DNA from: Oasisia sp. SBJ-2009
Lineage: Eukaryota; Annelida; Polychaeta; Sabellida; Siboglinidae
NCBI GenBank assembly: GCA_964017155.1
Contig: OZ024865.1
Coordinates: forward strand, 38,180,426 to 38,244,425
Length of the DNA stretch: 64,000 nt
Reading direction: 5' to 3'
The position numbers and the translations under genes were made by a program. Positions 48,958 through 62,264 of the stretch are shown here, one piece after another. The notes beneath the pieces were generated by a model, which searched no databases, was not told where the DNA came from, and worked only from the letters and a program-made list of their open reading frames with translations. Positions within the stretch are counted from its first letter, which is position 1, and the number at the start of each line of letters is the position of its first letter.

Positions 48958-49917
48958 CTGAAATAAAGAACAATAACTATTACCGGTTGTGCATGCTGTT
49001 TAACATCATGTACTCTTCCTAAAAAACTACATGATCTTGTTTTCAACCTGAAGAAACAGTAACTATTAAATATCCATCTAAAGAAAATGTTAGAAATTAG
49101 GACACATGTCTACAATCTCTTTCTCCACCTGAAGAAAAACTATGAAAGAAGTAGTTGACCACCTGCCATGGAAGAAGTTGACCACCTGCAATGGAAGAAG
49201 TTGTTGAACACCTACAATGGAAGAAGTAGTTGACAAGCTACAACGGAAGAAGCCGTTGACCAGCTGCAATACAAGAAGTAGTTGACCAGCTGCAACTGAA
49301 GAAGTAGTTGACCACATGAAATGGAGGAAGAACTTGATCAGCTGCAATGGAAGACGTAGTCGACCAGGTGCAATGGAAGAAGTTGACCACCTGCAATGGA
49401 ATAAATGCTTGACCAGCCTCAATGGAAGAAGAACTTGACCATCTGCAATGGAAGAAGTAGTCGACCAGCTGCAATAGAAGAAGTACTTGACCAGCTGCAA
49501 TGGAACAAGTACTTGACCAACTGCAAAGGAAGAAGTTGACCACATGCAATGGAATAAATGCTTGACCAGCCTCAATGGAAGAAGAACTTGACCACCTGCA
49601 ATGGAAGAAGTAGTCGACCAGCTGCAATAGAAGAAGTACTTGACCAGCTGCAATGGAAGAAGTAGTTGATCAGCTGCAATGGAATAAAAAGTTGACCAGC
49701 TCCAATGGAAGAAGTAGTCGACCAGCTGCAAAGGACGAAGAAGTTGATCAGCTGCTATGGAAGAAGTTCTTGTCTATCAGGTAGTTGAGATGGAACATAT
49801 ATTTGACAAGCTGTGGTAGAACAAATACTTCTCCAGGTGTGATTGAAAAGTACATCACCAGATATGACAGAAATTAGAACATGTAGTTTTGTGCAACAAG
49901 ATGACAACATAACACAC

Positions 49918-50053
49918 CTTCCTGTTTTCCCCATGAGATGCGCCAGTCCTCCCTGATATGGTTGTACTCCTCCAGGGACTTCAAATCCTCCTCCAGCTCG
50001 TTCAGTGGCTTCTTCTCCTTCTTGTACACAGTGTCTCTCATCTCGTAGTCCAC
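49918..50053 (-). CDS. M12: coiled-coil exon, open, 136 nt
   Basis: Same subtype and translation as M8, exactly 4,727 bp from it. Confidence 0.45.
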
Positions 50054-51102
50054 CTGAAATAAAGAACAATACGTATTACTCGTTGTGCATGTTATCTAAC
50101 ATCATGTACACTTCCTAAAAAAGTACATGATCTTGTTTTCAACCTGAAGAAACAGTAACTATTACATATCCATCTAAAGGAAAAGTTGGAAATTAGGACA
50201 CATATCTACAATCGCATTTTCCACCTGAAGAAAAACTATGAAAGAAGTAGTTGACCACCTGCAATGGAAGACGTTGTTGAACACCTACAATGGAAGAAGT
50301 AGTTGACAAGCTACAACGGAAGAAAACGTTGACCAGCTGCAATGCAAGAAGTAGTTGACCAGCTGCGACTGAAGAAGTATAGAAGTAGTTGACCACATGA
50401 AATGGAGGAAGAACTTGATCAGCTGCAATGGAAGACGTAGTCGACCAGGTGCAATAGAAGAAGTTGACCACCTGCAATGGAATAAATGCTTGACCAGCCT
50501 CAATGGAAGAAGAACTTGACTATCTGCAATGGAAGAAGCAGTCGACCAGCTGCAATAGAAGAAATACTTGACCAGCTGCAATGGAACAAGTACTTGACCA
50601 GCTGCAAAGGAAGAAGTTGACCACCTGCAATGGAATAAATGCTTGACCAGCCTCAATGGAAGAAGAACTTGACCATCTGCAAAGGAAGAAGTAGTCGATC
50701 AGCTGCAATAGAAGAAGTACTTGACCAGCTGCAATGGAAGAAGTAGTTGATCAGCTGCAATGGAAGAAGTAGTTGACCAGCTGCAATGGAAGAAGAAGTT
50801 GACCACCTGCAATGGAAGAAGCAGTTGACCAGCTGCAATGGAAGAAGTAGTTGACCAGCTGCAATGGAATAAAAAGTTGACCAGCTCCAATGGAAGAAGT
50901 AGTCGACCAGCTGCAATGGACGAAGAAGTTGATCAGCTGCTACGGAAGAAGTTCTTGTCTATCAGGTAGTTGAGATGGAACATATATTTGACGAGCTGTG
51001 GTCGAACAAATACTTCTCCAGGTGTGATTGAAAAGTACATCACCAGATATGACAGAAATTACAACATGTAGTTTTGTGCAACAAGATGACAACATAACAC
51101 AC

Positions 51103-51241
51103 CTTCCTGTTTTCCCCATGTGATGCGCCAGTCCTCCCTAATATGGTTGTACTCCTCCTCCAGGGACTTCAAGTCCTCCTCCCGCTCGATCAGTCGCTAC
51201 TTCTCCTTCATGTACACATTGTCTCTCATCTCATAGTCCAC
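51103..51241 (-). pseudogene. M13: coiled-coil exon with in-frame TAG
   Basis: Counterpart of M9 ('TAG-CGA', CGG, silent ATT). Confidence 0.7.
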
Positions 51242-52331
51242 CTGAAATAAAGAACAATAACTATTACCGGTTGTGCATGCTGTTTAACATCATGTACTCT
51301 TCCTAAAAAACTACATGATCTTGTTTTCAACCTGAAGAAACAGTAACTATTAAATATGCATCTAAAGAAAATGTTAGAAATTAGGACACATGTCTACAAT
51401 CTCTTTCTCCACCTGAAGAAAAACTATGAAAGAAGTAGTTGACCACCTGCCATGGAAGAAGTTGACCACCTGCAATGGAAGAAGTTGTTGAACACCTACA
51501 ATGGAAGAAGTAGTTGACAAGCTACAACGGAAGAAGCCGTTGACCAGCTGCAATACAAGAAGTAGTTGACCAGCTGCAACTGAAGAAGTAGTTGACCACA
51601 TGAAATGGAGGAAGAACTTGATCAGCTGCAATGGAAGACGTACTCGACCAGGTGCAATGGAAGAAGTTGACCACCTGCAATGGAATAAATGCTTGACCAG
51701 CCTCAATGGAAGAAGAACTTGACCATCTGCAATGGAAGAAGTAGTCGACCAGCTGCAATAGAAGAAATACTTGACCAGCTGCAATGGAACAAGTACTTGA
51801 CCAGCTGCAAAGGAAGAAGTTGACCACCTGCAATGGAATAAATGCTTGACCAGCCTCAATGGAAGAAGAACTTGACCATCTGCAAAGGAAGAAGTAGTCG
51901 ACCAGCTGCAATACAAGAAGTACTTGACCAGCTGCAATGGAAGAAGTAGTTGATCAGCTGCAATGGATGAAGTAGTTGACCAGCTGCAATGGAAGAAGTA
52001 GTTGACCAGCTGCAATGGAAGAAGAAGTTGACCACCTGCAATGGAAGAAGCAGTTGACCAGCTGCAATGGAAGAAGTAGTTGACCAGCTGCAATGGAATA
52101 AAAAGTTGACCAGCTCCATTGGAAGAAGTAGTCGACCAGCTGCAATGGACGAAGAAGTTGATCAGCTGCTACGGAAGAAGTTCTTGTCTATCAGGTAGTT
52201 GAGATGGAACATATATTTGACGAGCTGTGGTCGAACAAATACTTCTCCAGGTGTGATTGAAAAGTACTTCACCAGATATGACAGAAATTAGAACATGTAG
52301 TTTTGTGCAACAAGATGACAACATAACACAC

Positions 52332-52470
52332 CTTCCTGTTTTCCCCATGTGATGCGCCAGTCCTCCCTGATATGGTTGTACTCCTCCTCCAGGGACTTCA
52401 AGTCCTCCTCCAGCTCGATCAGTCGCTACTTCTCCTTCATGTACACATTGTCTCTCATCTCATAGTCCAC
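52332..52470 (-). pseudogene. M14: coiled-coil exon with in-frame TAG
   Basis: Counterpart of M10 by position but with IREDW (CTCCCTGAT on plus) where M10 has IRKDW. It keeps the TGTCCTTTATTTCAG flank. Confidence 0.7.
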
Positions 52471-53571
52471 CTGAAATAAAGGACAATAACTATTACCGGT
52501 TGTGCATGCTGTTTAACATCATGTACTCTTCCTAAAAAACTACATGATCTTGTTTTCAACCTGAAGAAACAGTAACTATTACATATCCATCTAAAGAAAA
52601 TGTTAGAAATTAGGACACATGTCTACAATCTCATTCTCCACCTGAAGAAAAACTATGAAAGAAGTAGTTGACCACCTGCAATGGAAGACGTTGTTGAACA
52701 CCTACAATGGAAGAAGTAGTTGACAAGCTACAACGGAAGAAAACGTTGACCAGCTGCAATGCAAGAAGTAGTTGACCAGCTGCGACTGAAGAAGTATAGA
52801 CGTAGTTGACCACATGAAATGGAGGAAGAACTTGATCAGCTGCAATGGAAGACGTAGTCGACCAGGTGCAATAGAAGAAGTTGACCACCTGCAATGGAAT
52901 AAATGCTTGACCAGCCTCAATGGAAGAAGAACTTGACTATCTGCAATGGAAGAAGTAGTCGACCAGCTGCAATAGAAGAAATACTTGACCAGCTGCAATG
53001 GAACAAGTACTTGACCAGCTGCAAAGGAAGAAGTTGACCACCTGCAATGGAATAAATGCTTGACCAGCCTCAATGGAAGAAGAACTTGACCATCTGCAAA
53101 GGAAGAAGTAGTCGACCAGCTGCAATAGAAGAAGTACTTGACCAGCTGCAATGGAAGAAGTAGTTGATCAGCTGCAATGGAAGAAGTAGTTGACCAGCTG
53201 CAATGGAAGAAGTAGTTGACCAGCTGCAATGGAAGAAGTAGTTGACCAGCTGCAATGGAAGAAGAAGTTGACCACCTGCAATGGAAGAAGCAGTTGACCA
53301 GCTGCAATGGAAGAAGTAGTTGACCAGCTGCAATGGAATAAAAAGTTGACCAGCTCCAATGGAAGAAGTAGTCGACCAGCTGCAATGGACGAAGAAGTTG
53401 ATCAGCTGCTACGGAAGAAGTTCTTGTCTATCAGGTAGTTGAGATGGAACATATATTTGACGAGCTGTGGTCGAACAAATACTTCTCCAGGTGTGATTGA
53501 AAAGTACATCACCAGATATGACAGAAATTACAACATGTAGTTTTGTGCAACAAGATGACAACATAACACAC

Positions 53572-53710
53572 CTTCCTGTTTTCCCCATGTGATGCGCCAG
53601 TCCTCCCTGATATGGTTGTACTCCTCCTCCAGGGACTTCAAGTCCTCCTCCCGCTCGATCAGTGGCTACTTCTCCTTCATGTACACATTGTCTCTCATCT
53701 CATAGTCCAC
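53572..53710 (-). pseudogene. M15: coiled-coil exon with in-frame TAG
   Basis: 'TAG-CCA' lineage, counterpart of M7 and M11. The acceptor is changed privately to TCTATTTCAG (plus CTGAAATAGAG). Confidence 0.7.
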
Positions 53711-54670
53711 CTGAAATAGAGAACAATAACTATTACCGGTTGTGCATGCTGTTTAACATCATGTACTCTTCCTAAAAAACTACATGATCTTGTTTTCAAC
53801 CTGAAGAAACAGTAACTATTAAATATCCATCTAAAGAAAATGTTAGAAATTAGGACACATGTCTACAATCTCTTTCTCCACCTGAAGAAAAACTATGAAA
53901 GAAGTAGTTGACCACCTGCCATGGAAGAAGTTGACCACCTGCAATGGAAGAAGTTGTTGAACACCTACAATGGAAGAAGTAGTTGACAAGCTACAACGGA
54001 AGAAGCCGTTGACCAGCTGCAATACAAGAAGTAGTTGACCAGCTGCAACTGAAGAAGTAGTTGACCACATGAAATGGAGGAAGAACTTGATCAGCTGCAA
54101 TGGAAGACGTAGTCGACCAGGTGCAATGGAAGAAGTTGACCACCTGCAATGGAATAAATGCTTGACCAGCCTCAATGGAAGAAGAACTTGACCATCTGCA
54201 ATGGAAGAAGTAGTCGACCAGCTGCAATAGAAGAAGTACTTGACCAGCTGCAATGGAACAAGTACTTGACCAACTGCAAAGGAAGAAGTTGACCACATGC
54301 AATGGAATAAATGCTTGACCAGCCTCAATGGAAGAAGAACTTGACCACCTGCAATGGAAGAAGTAGTCGACCAGCTGCAATAGAAGAAGTACTTGACCAG
54401 CTGCAATGGAAGAAGTAGTTGATCAGCTGCAATGGAATAAAAAGTTGACCAGCTCCAATGGAAGAAGTAGTCGACCAGCTGCAAAGGACGAAGAAGTTGA
54501 TCAGCTGCTATGGAAGAAGTTCTTGTCTATCAGGTAGTTGAGATGGAACATATATTTGACAAGCTGTGGTAGAACAAATACTTCTCCAGGTGTGATTGAA
54601 AAGTACATCACCAGATATGACAGAAATTAGAACATGTAGTTTTGTGCAACAAGATGACAACATAACACAC

Positions 54671-54806
54671 CTTCCTGTTTTCCCCATGAGATGCGCCAGT
54701 CCTCCCTGATATGGTTGTACTCCTCCAGGGACTTCAAATCCTCCTCCAGCTCGTTCAGTGGCTTCTTCTCCTTCTTGTACACAGTGTCTCTCATCTCGTA
54801 GTCCAC
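54671..54806 (-). CDS. M16: coiled-coil exon, open, 136 nt
   Basis: M8 subtype, 4,753 bp from M12. Confidence 0.45.
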
Positions 54807-55855
54807 CTGAAATAAAGAACAATACGTATTACTCGTTGTGCATGTTATCTAACATCATGTACACTTCCTAAAAAAGTACATGATCTTGTTTTCAACCTGA
54901 AGAAACAGTAACTATTACATATCCATCTAAAGGAAAAGTTGGAAATTAGGACACATATCTACAATCGCATTTTCCACCTGAAGAAAAACTATGAAAGAAG
55001 TAGTTGACCACCTGCAATGGAAGACGTTGTTGAACACCTACAATGGAAGAAGTAGTTGACAAGCTACAACGGAAGAAAACGTTGACCAGCTGCAATGCAA
55101 GAAGTAGTTGACCAGCTGCGACTGAAGAAGTATAGAAGTAGTTGACCACATGAAATGGAGGAAGAACTTGATCAGCTGCAATGGAAGACGTAGTCGACCA
55201 GGTGCAATAGAAGAAGTTGACCACCTGCAATGGAATAAATGCTTGACCAGCCTCAATGGAAGAAGAACTTGACTATCTGCAATGGAAGAAGCAGTCGACC
55301 AGCTGCAATAGAAGAAATACTTGACCAGCTGCAATGGAACAAGTACTTGACCAGCTGCAAAGGAAGAAGTTGACCACCTGCAATGGAATAAATGCTTGAC
55401 CAGCCTCAATGGAAGAAGAACTTGACCATCTGCAAAGGAAGAAGTAGTCGATCAGCTGCAATAGAAGAAGTACTTGACCAGCTGCAATGGAAGAAGTAGT
55501 TGATCAGCTGCAATGGAAGAAGTAGTTGACCAGCTGCAATGGAAGAAGAAGTTGACCACCTGCAATGGAAGAAGCAGTTGACCAGCTGCAATGGAAGAAG
55601 TAGTTGACCAGCTGCAATGGAATAAAAAGTTGACCAGCTCCAATGGAAGAAGTAGTCGACAAGCTGCAATGGACGAAGAAGTTGATCAGCTGCTACGGAA
55701 GAAGTTCTTGTCTATCAGGTAGTTGAGATGGAACATATATTTGACGAGCTGTGGTCGAACAAATACTTCTCCAGGTGTGATTGAAAAGTACATCACCAGA
55801 TATGACAGAAATTACAACATGTAGTTTTGTGCAACAAGATGACAACATAACACAC

Positions 55856-55994
55856 CTTCCTGTTTTCCCCATGTGATGCGCCAGTCCTCCCTAATATGGT
55901 TGTACTCCTCCTCCAGGGACTTCAAGTCCTCCTCCCGCTCGATCAGTCGCTACTTCTCCTTCATGTACACATTGTCTCTCATCTCATAGTCCAC
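55856..55994 (-). pseudogene. M17: coiled-coil exon with in-frame TAG
   Basis: M9 subtype, 4,753 bp from M13. Confidence 0.7.
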
Positions 55995-56954
55995 CTGAAA
56001 TAAAGAACAATAACTATTACCGGTTGTGCATGCTGTTTAACATCATGTACTCTTCCTAAAAAACTACATGATCTTGTTTTCAACCTGAAGAAACAGTAAC
56101 TATTAAATATGCATCTAAAGAAAATGTTAGAAATTAGGACACATGTCTACAATCTCTTTCTCCACCTGAAGAAAAACTATGAAAGAAGTAGTTGACCACC
56201 TGCCATGGAAGAAGTTGACCACCTGCAATGGAAGAAGTTGTTGAACACCTACAATGGAAGAAGTAGTTGACAAGCTACAACGGAAGAAGCCGTTGACCAG
56301 CTGCAATACAAGAAGTAGTTGACCAGCTGCAACTGAAGAAGTAGTTGACCACATGAAATGGAGGAAGAACTTGATCAGCTGCAATGGAAGACGTACTCGA
56401 CCAGGTGCAATGGAAGAAGTTGACCACCTGCAATGGAATAAATGCTTGACCAGCCTCAATGGAAGAAGAACTTGACCATCTGCAATGGAAGAAGTAGTCG
56501 ACCAGCTGCAATAGAAGAAGTACTTGACCAGCTGCAATGGAACAAGTACTTGACCAACTGCAAAGGAAGAAGTTGACCACATGCAATGGAATAAATGCTT
56601 GACCAGCCTCAATGGAAGAAGAACTTGACCACCTGCAATGGAAGAAGTAGTCGACCAGCTGCAATAGAAGAAGTACTTGACCAGCTGCAATGGAAGAAGT
56701 AGTTGATCAGCTGCAATGGAATAAAAAGTTGACCAGCTCCAATGGAAGAAGTAGTCGACCAGCTGCAAAGGACGAAGAAGTTGATCAGCTGCTATGGAAG
56801 AAGTTCTTGTCTATCAGGTAGTTGAGATGGAACATATATTTGACAAGCTGTGGTAGAACAAATACTTCTCCAGGTGTGATTGAAAAGTACATCACCAGAT
56901 ATGACAGAAATTAGAACATGTAGTTTTGTGCAACAAGATGACAACATAACACAC

Positions 56955-57090
56955 CTTCCTGTTTTCCCCATGAGATGCGCCAGTCCTCCCTGATATGGTT
57001 GTACTCCTCCAGGGACTTCAAATCCTCCTCCAGCTCGTTCAGTGGCTTCTTCTCCTTCTTGTACACAGTGTCTCTCATCTCGTAGTCCAC
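56955..57090 (-). CDS. M18: coiled-coil exon, open, 136 nt
   Basis: M8 subtype, only 2,284 bp from M16 because two TAG-type units are missing between them. Confidence 0.45.
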
Positions 57091-58139
57091 CTGAAATAAA
57101 GAACAATACGTATTACTCGTTGTGCATGTTATCTAACATCATGTACACTTCCTAAAAAAGTACATGATCTTGTTTTCAACCTGAAGAAACAGTAACTATT
57201 ACATATCCATCTAAAGGAAAAGTTGGAAATTAGGACACATATCTACAATCGCATTTTCCACTTGAAGAAAAACTATGAAAGAAGTAGTTGACCACCTGCA
57301 ATGGAAGACGTTGTTGAACACCTACAATGGAAGAAGTAGTTGACAAGCTACAACGGAAGAAAACGTTGACCAGCTGCAATGCAAGAAGTAGTTGACCAGC
57401 TGCGACTGAAGAAGTATAGAAGTAGTTGACCACATGAAATGGAGGAAGAACTTGATCAGCTGCAATGGAAGACGTAGTCGACCAGGTGCAATAGAAGAAG
57501 TTGACCACCTGCAATGGAATAAATGCTTGACCAGCCTCAATGGAAGAAGAACTTGACTATCTGCAATGGAAGAAGCAGTCGACCAGCTGCAATAGAAGAA
57601 ATACTTGACCAGCTGCAATGGAACAAGTACTTGACCAGCTGCAAAGGAAGAAGTTGACCACCTGCAATGGAATAAATGCTTGACCAGCCTCAATGGAAGA
57701 AGAACTTGACCATCTGCAAAGGAAGAAGTAGTCGATCAGCTGCAATAGAAGAAGTACTTGACCAGCTGCAATGGAAGAAGTAGTTGATCAGCTGCAATGG
57801 AAGAAGTAGTTGACCAGCTGCAATGGAAGAAGAAGTTGACCACCTGCAATGGAAGAAGCAGTTGACCAGCTGCAATGGAAGAAGTAGTTGACCAGCTGCA
57901 ATGGAATAAAAAGTTGACCAGCTCCAATGGAAGAAGTAGTCGACCAGCTGCAATGGACGAAGAAGTTGATCAGCTGCTACGGAAGAAGTTCTTGTCTATC
58001 AGGTAGTTGAGATGGAACATATATTTGACGAGCTGTGGTCGAACAAATACTTCTCCAGGTGTGATTGAAAAGTACATCACCAGATATGACAGAAATTACA
58101 ACATGTAGTTTTGTGCAACAAGATGACAACATAACACAC

Positions 58140-58278
58140 CTTCCTGTTTTCCCCATGTGATGCGCCAGTCCTCCCTAATATGGTTGTACTCCTCCTCCAG
58201 GGACTTCAAGTCCTCCTCCCGCTCGATCAGTCGCTACTTCTCCTTCATGTACACATTGTCTCTCATCTCATAGTCCAC
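58140..58278 (-). pseudogene. M19: coiled-coil exon with in-frame TAG
   Basis: M9 subtype, 2,284 bp from M17. Confidence 0.7.
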
Positions 58279-59394
58279 CTGAAATAAAGAACAATAACTA
58301 TTACCGGTTGTGCATGCTGTTTAACATCATGTACTCTTCCTAAAAAACTACATGATCTTGTTTTCAACCTGAAGAAACAGTAACTATTAAATATGCATAT
58401 AAAGAAAATGTTAGAAATTAGGACACATGTCTACAATCTCTTTCTCCACCTGAAGAAAAACTATGAAAGAAGTAGTTGACCACCTGCCATGGAAGAAGTT
58501 GACCACCTGCAATGGAAGAAGTTGTTGAACACCTACAATGGAAGAAGTAGTTGACAAGCTACAACGGAAGAAGCCGTTGACCAGCTGCAATACAAGAAGT
58601 AGTTGACCAGCTGCAACTGAAGAAGTAGTTGACCACATGAAATGGAGGAAGAACTTGATCAGCTGCAATGGAAGACGTACTCGACCAGGTGCAATGGAAG
58701 AAGTTGACCACCTGCAATGGAATAAATGCTTGACCAGCCTCAATGGAAGAAGAACTTGACCATCTGCAATGGAAGAAGTAGTCGACCAGCTGCAATAGAA
58801 GAAGTACTTGACCAGCTGCAATGGAACAAGTACTTGACCAACTGCAAAGGAAGAAGTTGACCACATGCAATGGAATAAATGCTTGACCAGCCTCAATGGA
58901 AGAAGAACTTGACCACCTGCAATGGAAGAAGTAGTCGACCAGCTGCAATAGAAGAAGTACTTGACCAGCTGCAATGGAAGAAGTAGTTGATCAGCTGCAA
59001 TGGAAGAAGTAGTTGACCAGCTGCAATGGAAGAAGTAGTTGACCAGCTGCAATGGAAGAAGTAGTTGACCAGCTGCAATGGAAGAAGAAGTTGACCACCT
59101 GCAATGGAAGATGCAGTTGACCAGCTGCAATGGAAGAAGTAGTTGAACAGCTGCAATGGAATAAAAAGTTGACCAGCTCCAATGGAAGAAGTAGTTGACA
59201 AGCTGCAATGGACGAAGAAGTTGATCAGCTGCTATGGAAGAAGTTCTTGTCTATCAGGTAGTTGAGATGGAACACATATTTGACAAGCTCTGGTAGAACA
59301 AATTCTTCTCCAGGTGTGATTGAAAAGTACATCACCAGATATGACAGAAATTAGAACATGTAGTTTTGTGCAACAAGATGACAACATAACACAC

Positions 59395-59530
59395 CTTCCT
59401 GTTTTCCCCATGAGATGCGCCAGTCCTCCCTGATATGGTTGTACTCCTCCAGGGACTTCAAATCCTCCTCCAGCTCGTTCAGTGGCTTCTTCTCCTTCTT
59501 GTACACAGTGTCTCTCATCTCGTAGTCCAC
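59395..59530 (-). CDS. M20: coiled-coil exon, open, 136 nt
   Basis: M8 subtype, 2,440 bp from M18. The downstream spacer carries private changes and resembles that of M3/M4/M23 (CACATATTTGACAAGCTCTGG), suggesting recombination between subtypes. Confidence 0.45.
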
Positions 59531-60911
59531 CTGAAATAAAGAACAATACGTATTACTCGTTGTGCATGTTATCTAACATCATGTACACTTCCTAAAAAAG
59601 TACATGATCTTGTTTTCAACCTGAAGAAACAGTAACTATTACATATCCATCTAAAGGAAAAGTTGGAAATTAGGACACATATCTACAATCGCATTTTCCA
59701 CCTGAAGAAAAACTATGAAAGAAGTAGTTGACCACCTGCAATGGAAGACGTTGTTGAACACCTACAATGGAAGAAGTAGTTGACAAGCTACAACGGAAGA
59801 AAACGTTGACCAGCTGCAATGCAAGAAGTAGTTGACCAGCTGCGACTGAAGAAGTATAGAAGTAGTTGACCACATGAAATGGAGGAAGAACTTGATCAGC
59901 TGCAATGGAAGACGTAGTCGACCAGGTGCAATAGAAGAAGTTGACCACCTGCAATGGAATAAATGCTTGACCAGCCTCAATGGAAGAAGAACTTGACTAT
60001 CTGCAATGGAAGAAGCAGTCGACCAGCTGCAATAGAAGAAATACTTGACCAGCTGCAATGGAACAAGTACTTGACCAGCTGCAAAGGAAGAAGTTGACCA
60101 CCTGCAATGGAATAAATGCTTGACCAGCCTCAATGGAAGAAGAACTTGACCATCTGCAAAGGAAGAAGTAGTCGATCAGCTGCAATAGAAGAAGTACTTG
60201 ACCAGCTGCAATGGAAGAAGTAGTTGATCAGCTGCAAAGGAAGAAGTTGACCACCTGCAATGGAATAAATGCTTGACCAGCCTCAATGGAAGAAGAACTT
60301 GACCATCTGCAATGGAAGAAGTAGTCGACCAGCTGCAATAGAAGAAATACTTGACCAGCTGCAATGGAACAAGTACTTGACCAGCTGCAAAGGAAGAAGT
60401 TGACCACCTGCAATGGAATAAATGCTTGACCAGCCTCAATGGAAGAAGAACTTGACCATCTGCAAAGGAAGAAGTAGTCGACCAGCTGCAATAGAAGAAG
60501 TACTTGACCAGCTGCAATGGAAGAAGTAGTTGATCAGCTGCAATGGAAGAAGTAGTTGACCAGCTGCAATGGAAGAAGTAGTTGACCAGCTGCAATGGAA
60601 GAAGAAGTTGACCACCTGCAATGGAAGAAGCAGTTGACCAGCTGCAATGGAAGAAGTAGTTGACCAGCTGCAATGGAATACAAAGTTGACCAGCTCCATT
60701 GGAAGAAGTAGTCGACCAGCTGCAATGGACGAAGAAGTTGATCAGCTGCTACGGAAGAAGTTCTTGTCTATCAGGTAGTTGAGATGGAACATATATTTGA
60801 CGAGCTGTGGTCGAACAAATACTTCTCCAGGTGTGATTGAAAAGTACTTCACCAGATATGACAGAAATTAGAACATGTAGTTTTGTGCAACAAGATGACA
60901 ACATAACACAC

Positions 60912-61050
60912 CTTCCTGTTTTCCCCATGTGATGCGCCAGTCCTCCCTGATATGGTTGTACTCCTCCTCCAGGGACTTCAAGTCCTCCTCCAGCTCGATC
61001 AGTCGCTACTTCTCCTTCATGTACACATTGTCTCTCATCTCATAGTCCAC
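60912..61050 (-). pseudogene. M21: coiled-coil exon with in-frame TAG
   Basis: M14-like subtype ('TAG-CGA', IREDW, TGTCCTTTATTTCAG flank). The step from M20 is 1,517 bp because the array at 60186-60480 contains a duplicated block of monomers. Confidence 0.7.
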
Positions 61051-62125
61051 CTGAAATAAAGGACAATAACTATTACCGGTTGTGCATGCTGTTTAACATC
61101 ATGTACTCTTCCTAAAAAACTACATGATCTTGTTTTCAACCTGAAGAAACAGTAACTATTACATATCCATCTAAAGAAAATGTTAGAAATTAGGACACAT
61201 GTCTACAATCTCATTCTCCACCTGAAGAAAAACTATGAAAGAAGTAGTTGACCACCTGCAATGGAAGACGTTGTTGAACACCTACAATGGAAGAAGTAGT
61301 TGACAAGCTACAACGGAAGAAAACGTTGACCAGCTGCAATGCAAGAAGTAGTTGACCAGCTGCGACTGAAGAAGTATAGAAGTAGTTGACCACATGAAAT
61401 GGAGGAAGAACTTGATCAGCTGCAATGGAAGACGTAGTCGACCAGGTGCAATAGAAGAAGTTGACCACCTGCAATGGAATAAATGCTTGACCAGCCTCAA
61501 TGGAAGAAGAACTTGACTATCTGCAATGGAAGAAGTAGTCGACCAGCTGCAATAGAAGAAATACTTGACCAGCTGCAATGGAACAAGTACTTGACCAGCT
61601 GCAAAGGAAGAAGTTGACCACCTGCAATGGAATAAATGCTTGACCAGCCTCAATGGAAGAAGAACTTGACCATCTGCAAAGGAAGAAGTAGTCGACCAGC
61701 TGCAATAGAAGAAGTACTTGACCAGCTGCAATGGAAGAAGTAGTTGATCAGCTGCAATGGAAGAAGTAGTTGACCAGCTGCAATGGAAGAAGTAGTTGAC
61801 CAGCTGCAATGGAAGAAGAAGTTGACCACCTGCAATGGAAGAAGCAGTTGACCAGCTGCAATGGAAGAAGTAGTTGACCAGCTGCAATGGAATAAAAAGT
61901 TGACCAGCTCCAATGGAAGAAGTAGTCGACCAGCTGCAATGGACGAAGAAGTTGATCAGCTGCTACGGAAGAAGTTCTTGTCTATCAGGTAGTTGAGATG
62001 GAACATATATTTGACGAGCTGTGGTCGAACAAATACTTCTCCAGGTGTGATTGAAAAGTACATCACCAGATATGACAGAAATTACAACATGTAGTTTTGT
62101 GCAACAAGATGACAACATAACACAC

Positions 62126-62264
62126 CTTCCTGTTTTCCCCATGTGATGCGCCAGTCCTCCCTGATATGGTTGTACTCCTCCTCCAGGGACTTCAAGTCCT
62201 CCTCCCGCTCGATCAGTGGCTACTTCTCTTTCATGTACACATTGTCTCTCATCTCATAGTCCAC
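62126..62264 (-). pseudogene. M22: coiled-coil exon with in-frame TAG
   Basis: 'TAG-CCA' lineage with a private silent change (AAA for AAG before GAGAAG). Confidence 0.7.

Larger units (their letters stand above)
47904..52630 (-). repeat. 4,727-bp higher-order repeat, copy 2
   Basis: Carries M11-M14 in the same order of subtypes as copy 1. It matches the following DNA at a 4,753-bp offset for M11/M15, M12/M16 and M13/M17. The extra 26 bp is one added monomer near 53172-53260. Confidence 0.85.
52631..57229 (-). repeat. third, shortened higher-order repeat
   Basis: Starts like copies 1 and 2 but after M17 jumps to another M8-type unit (M18). The four-exon pattern (open, TAG, TAG, TAG) becomes two-exon repeats (open, TAG) with steps of 2,284 and 2,440 bp. 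This is what unequal exchange between units would leave. Confidence 0.7.
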
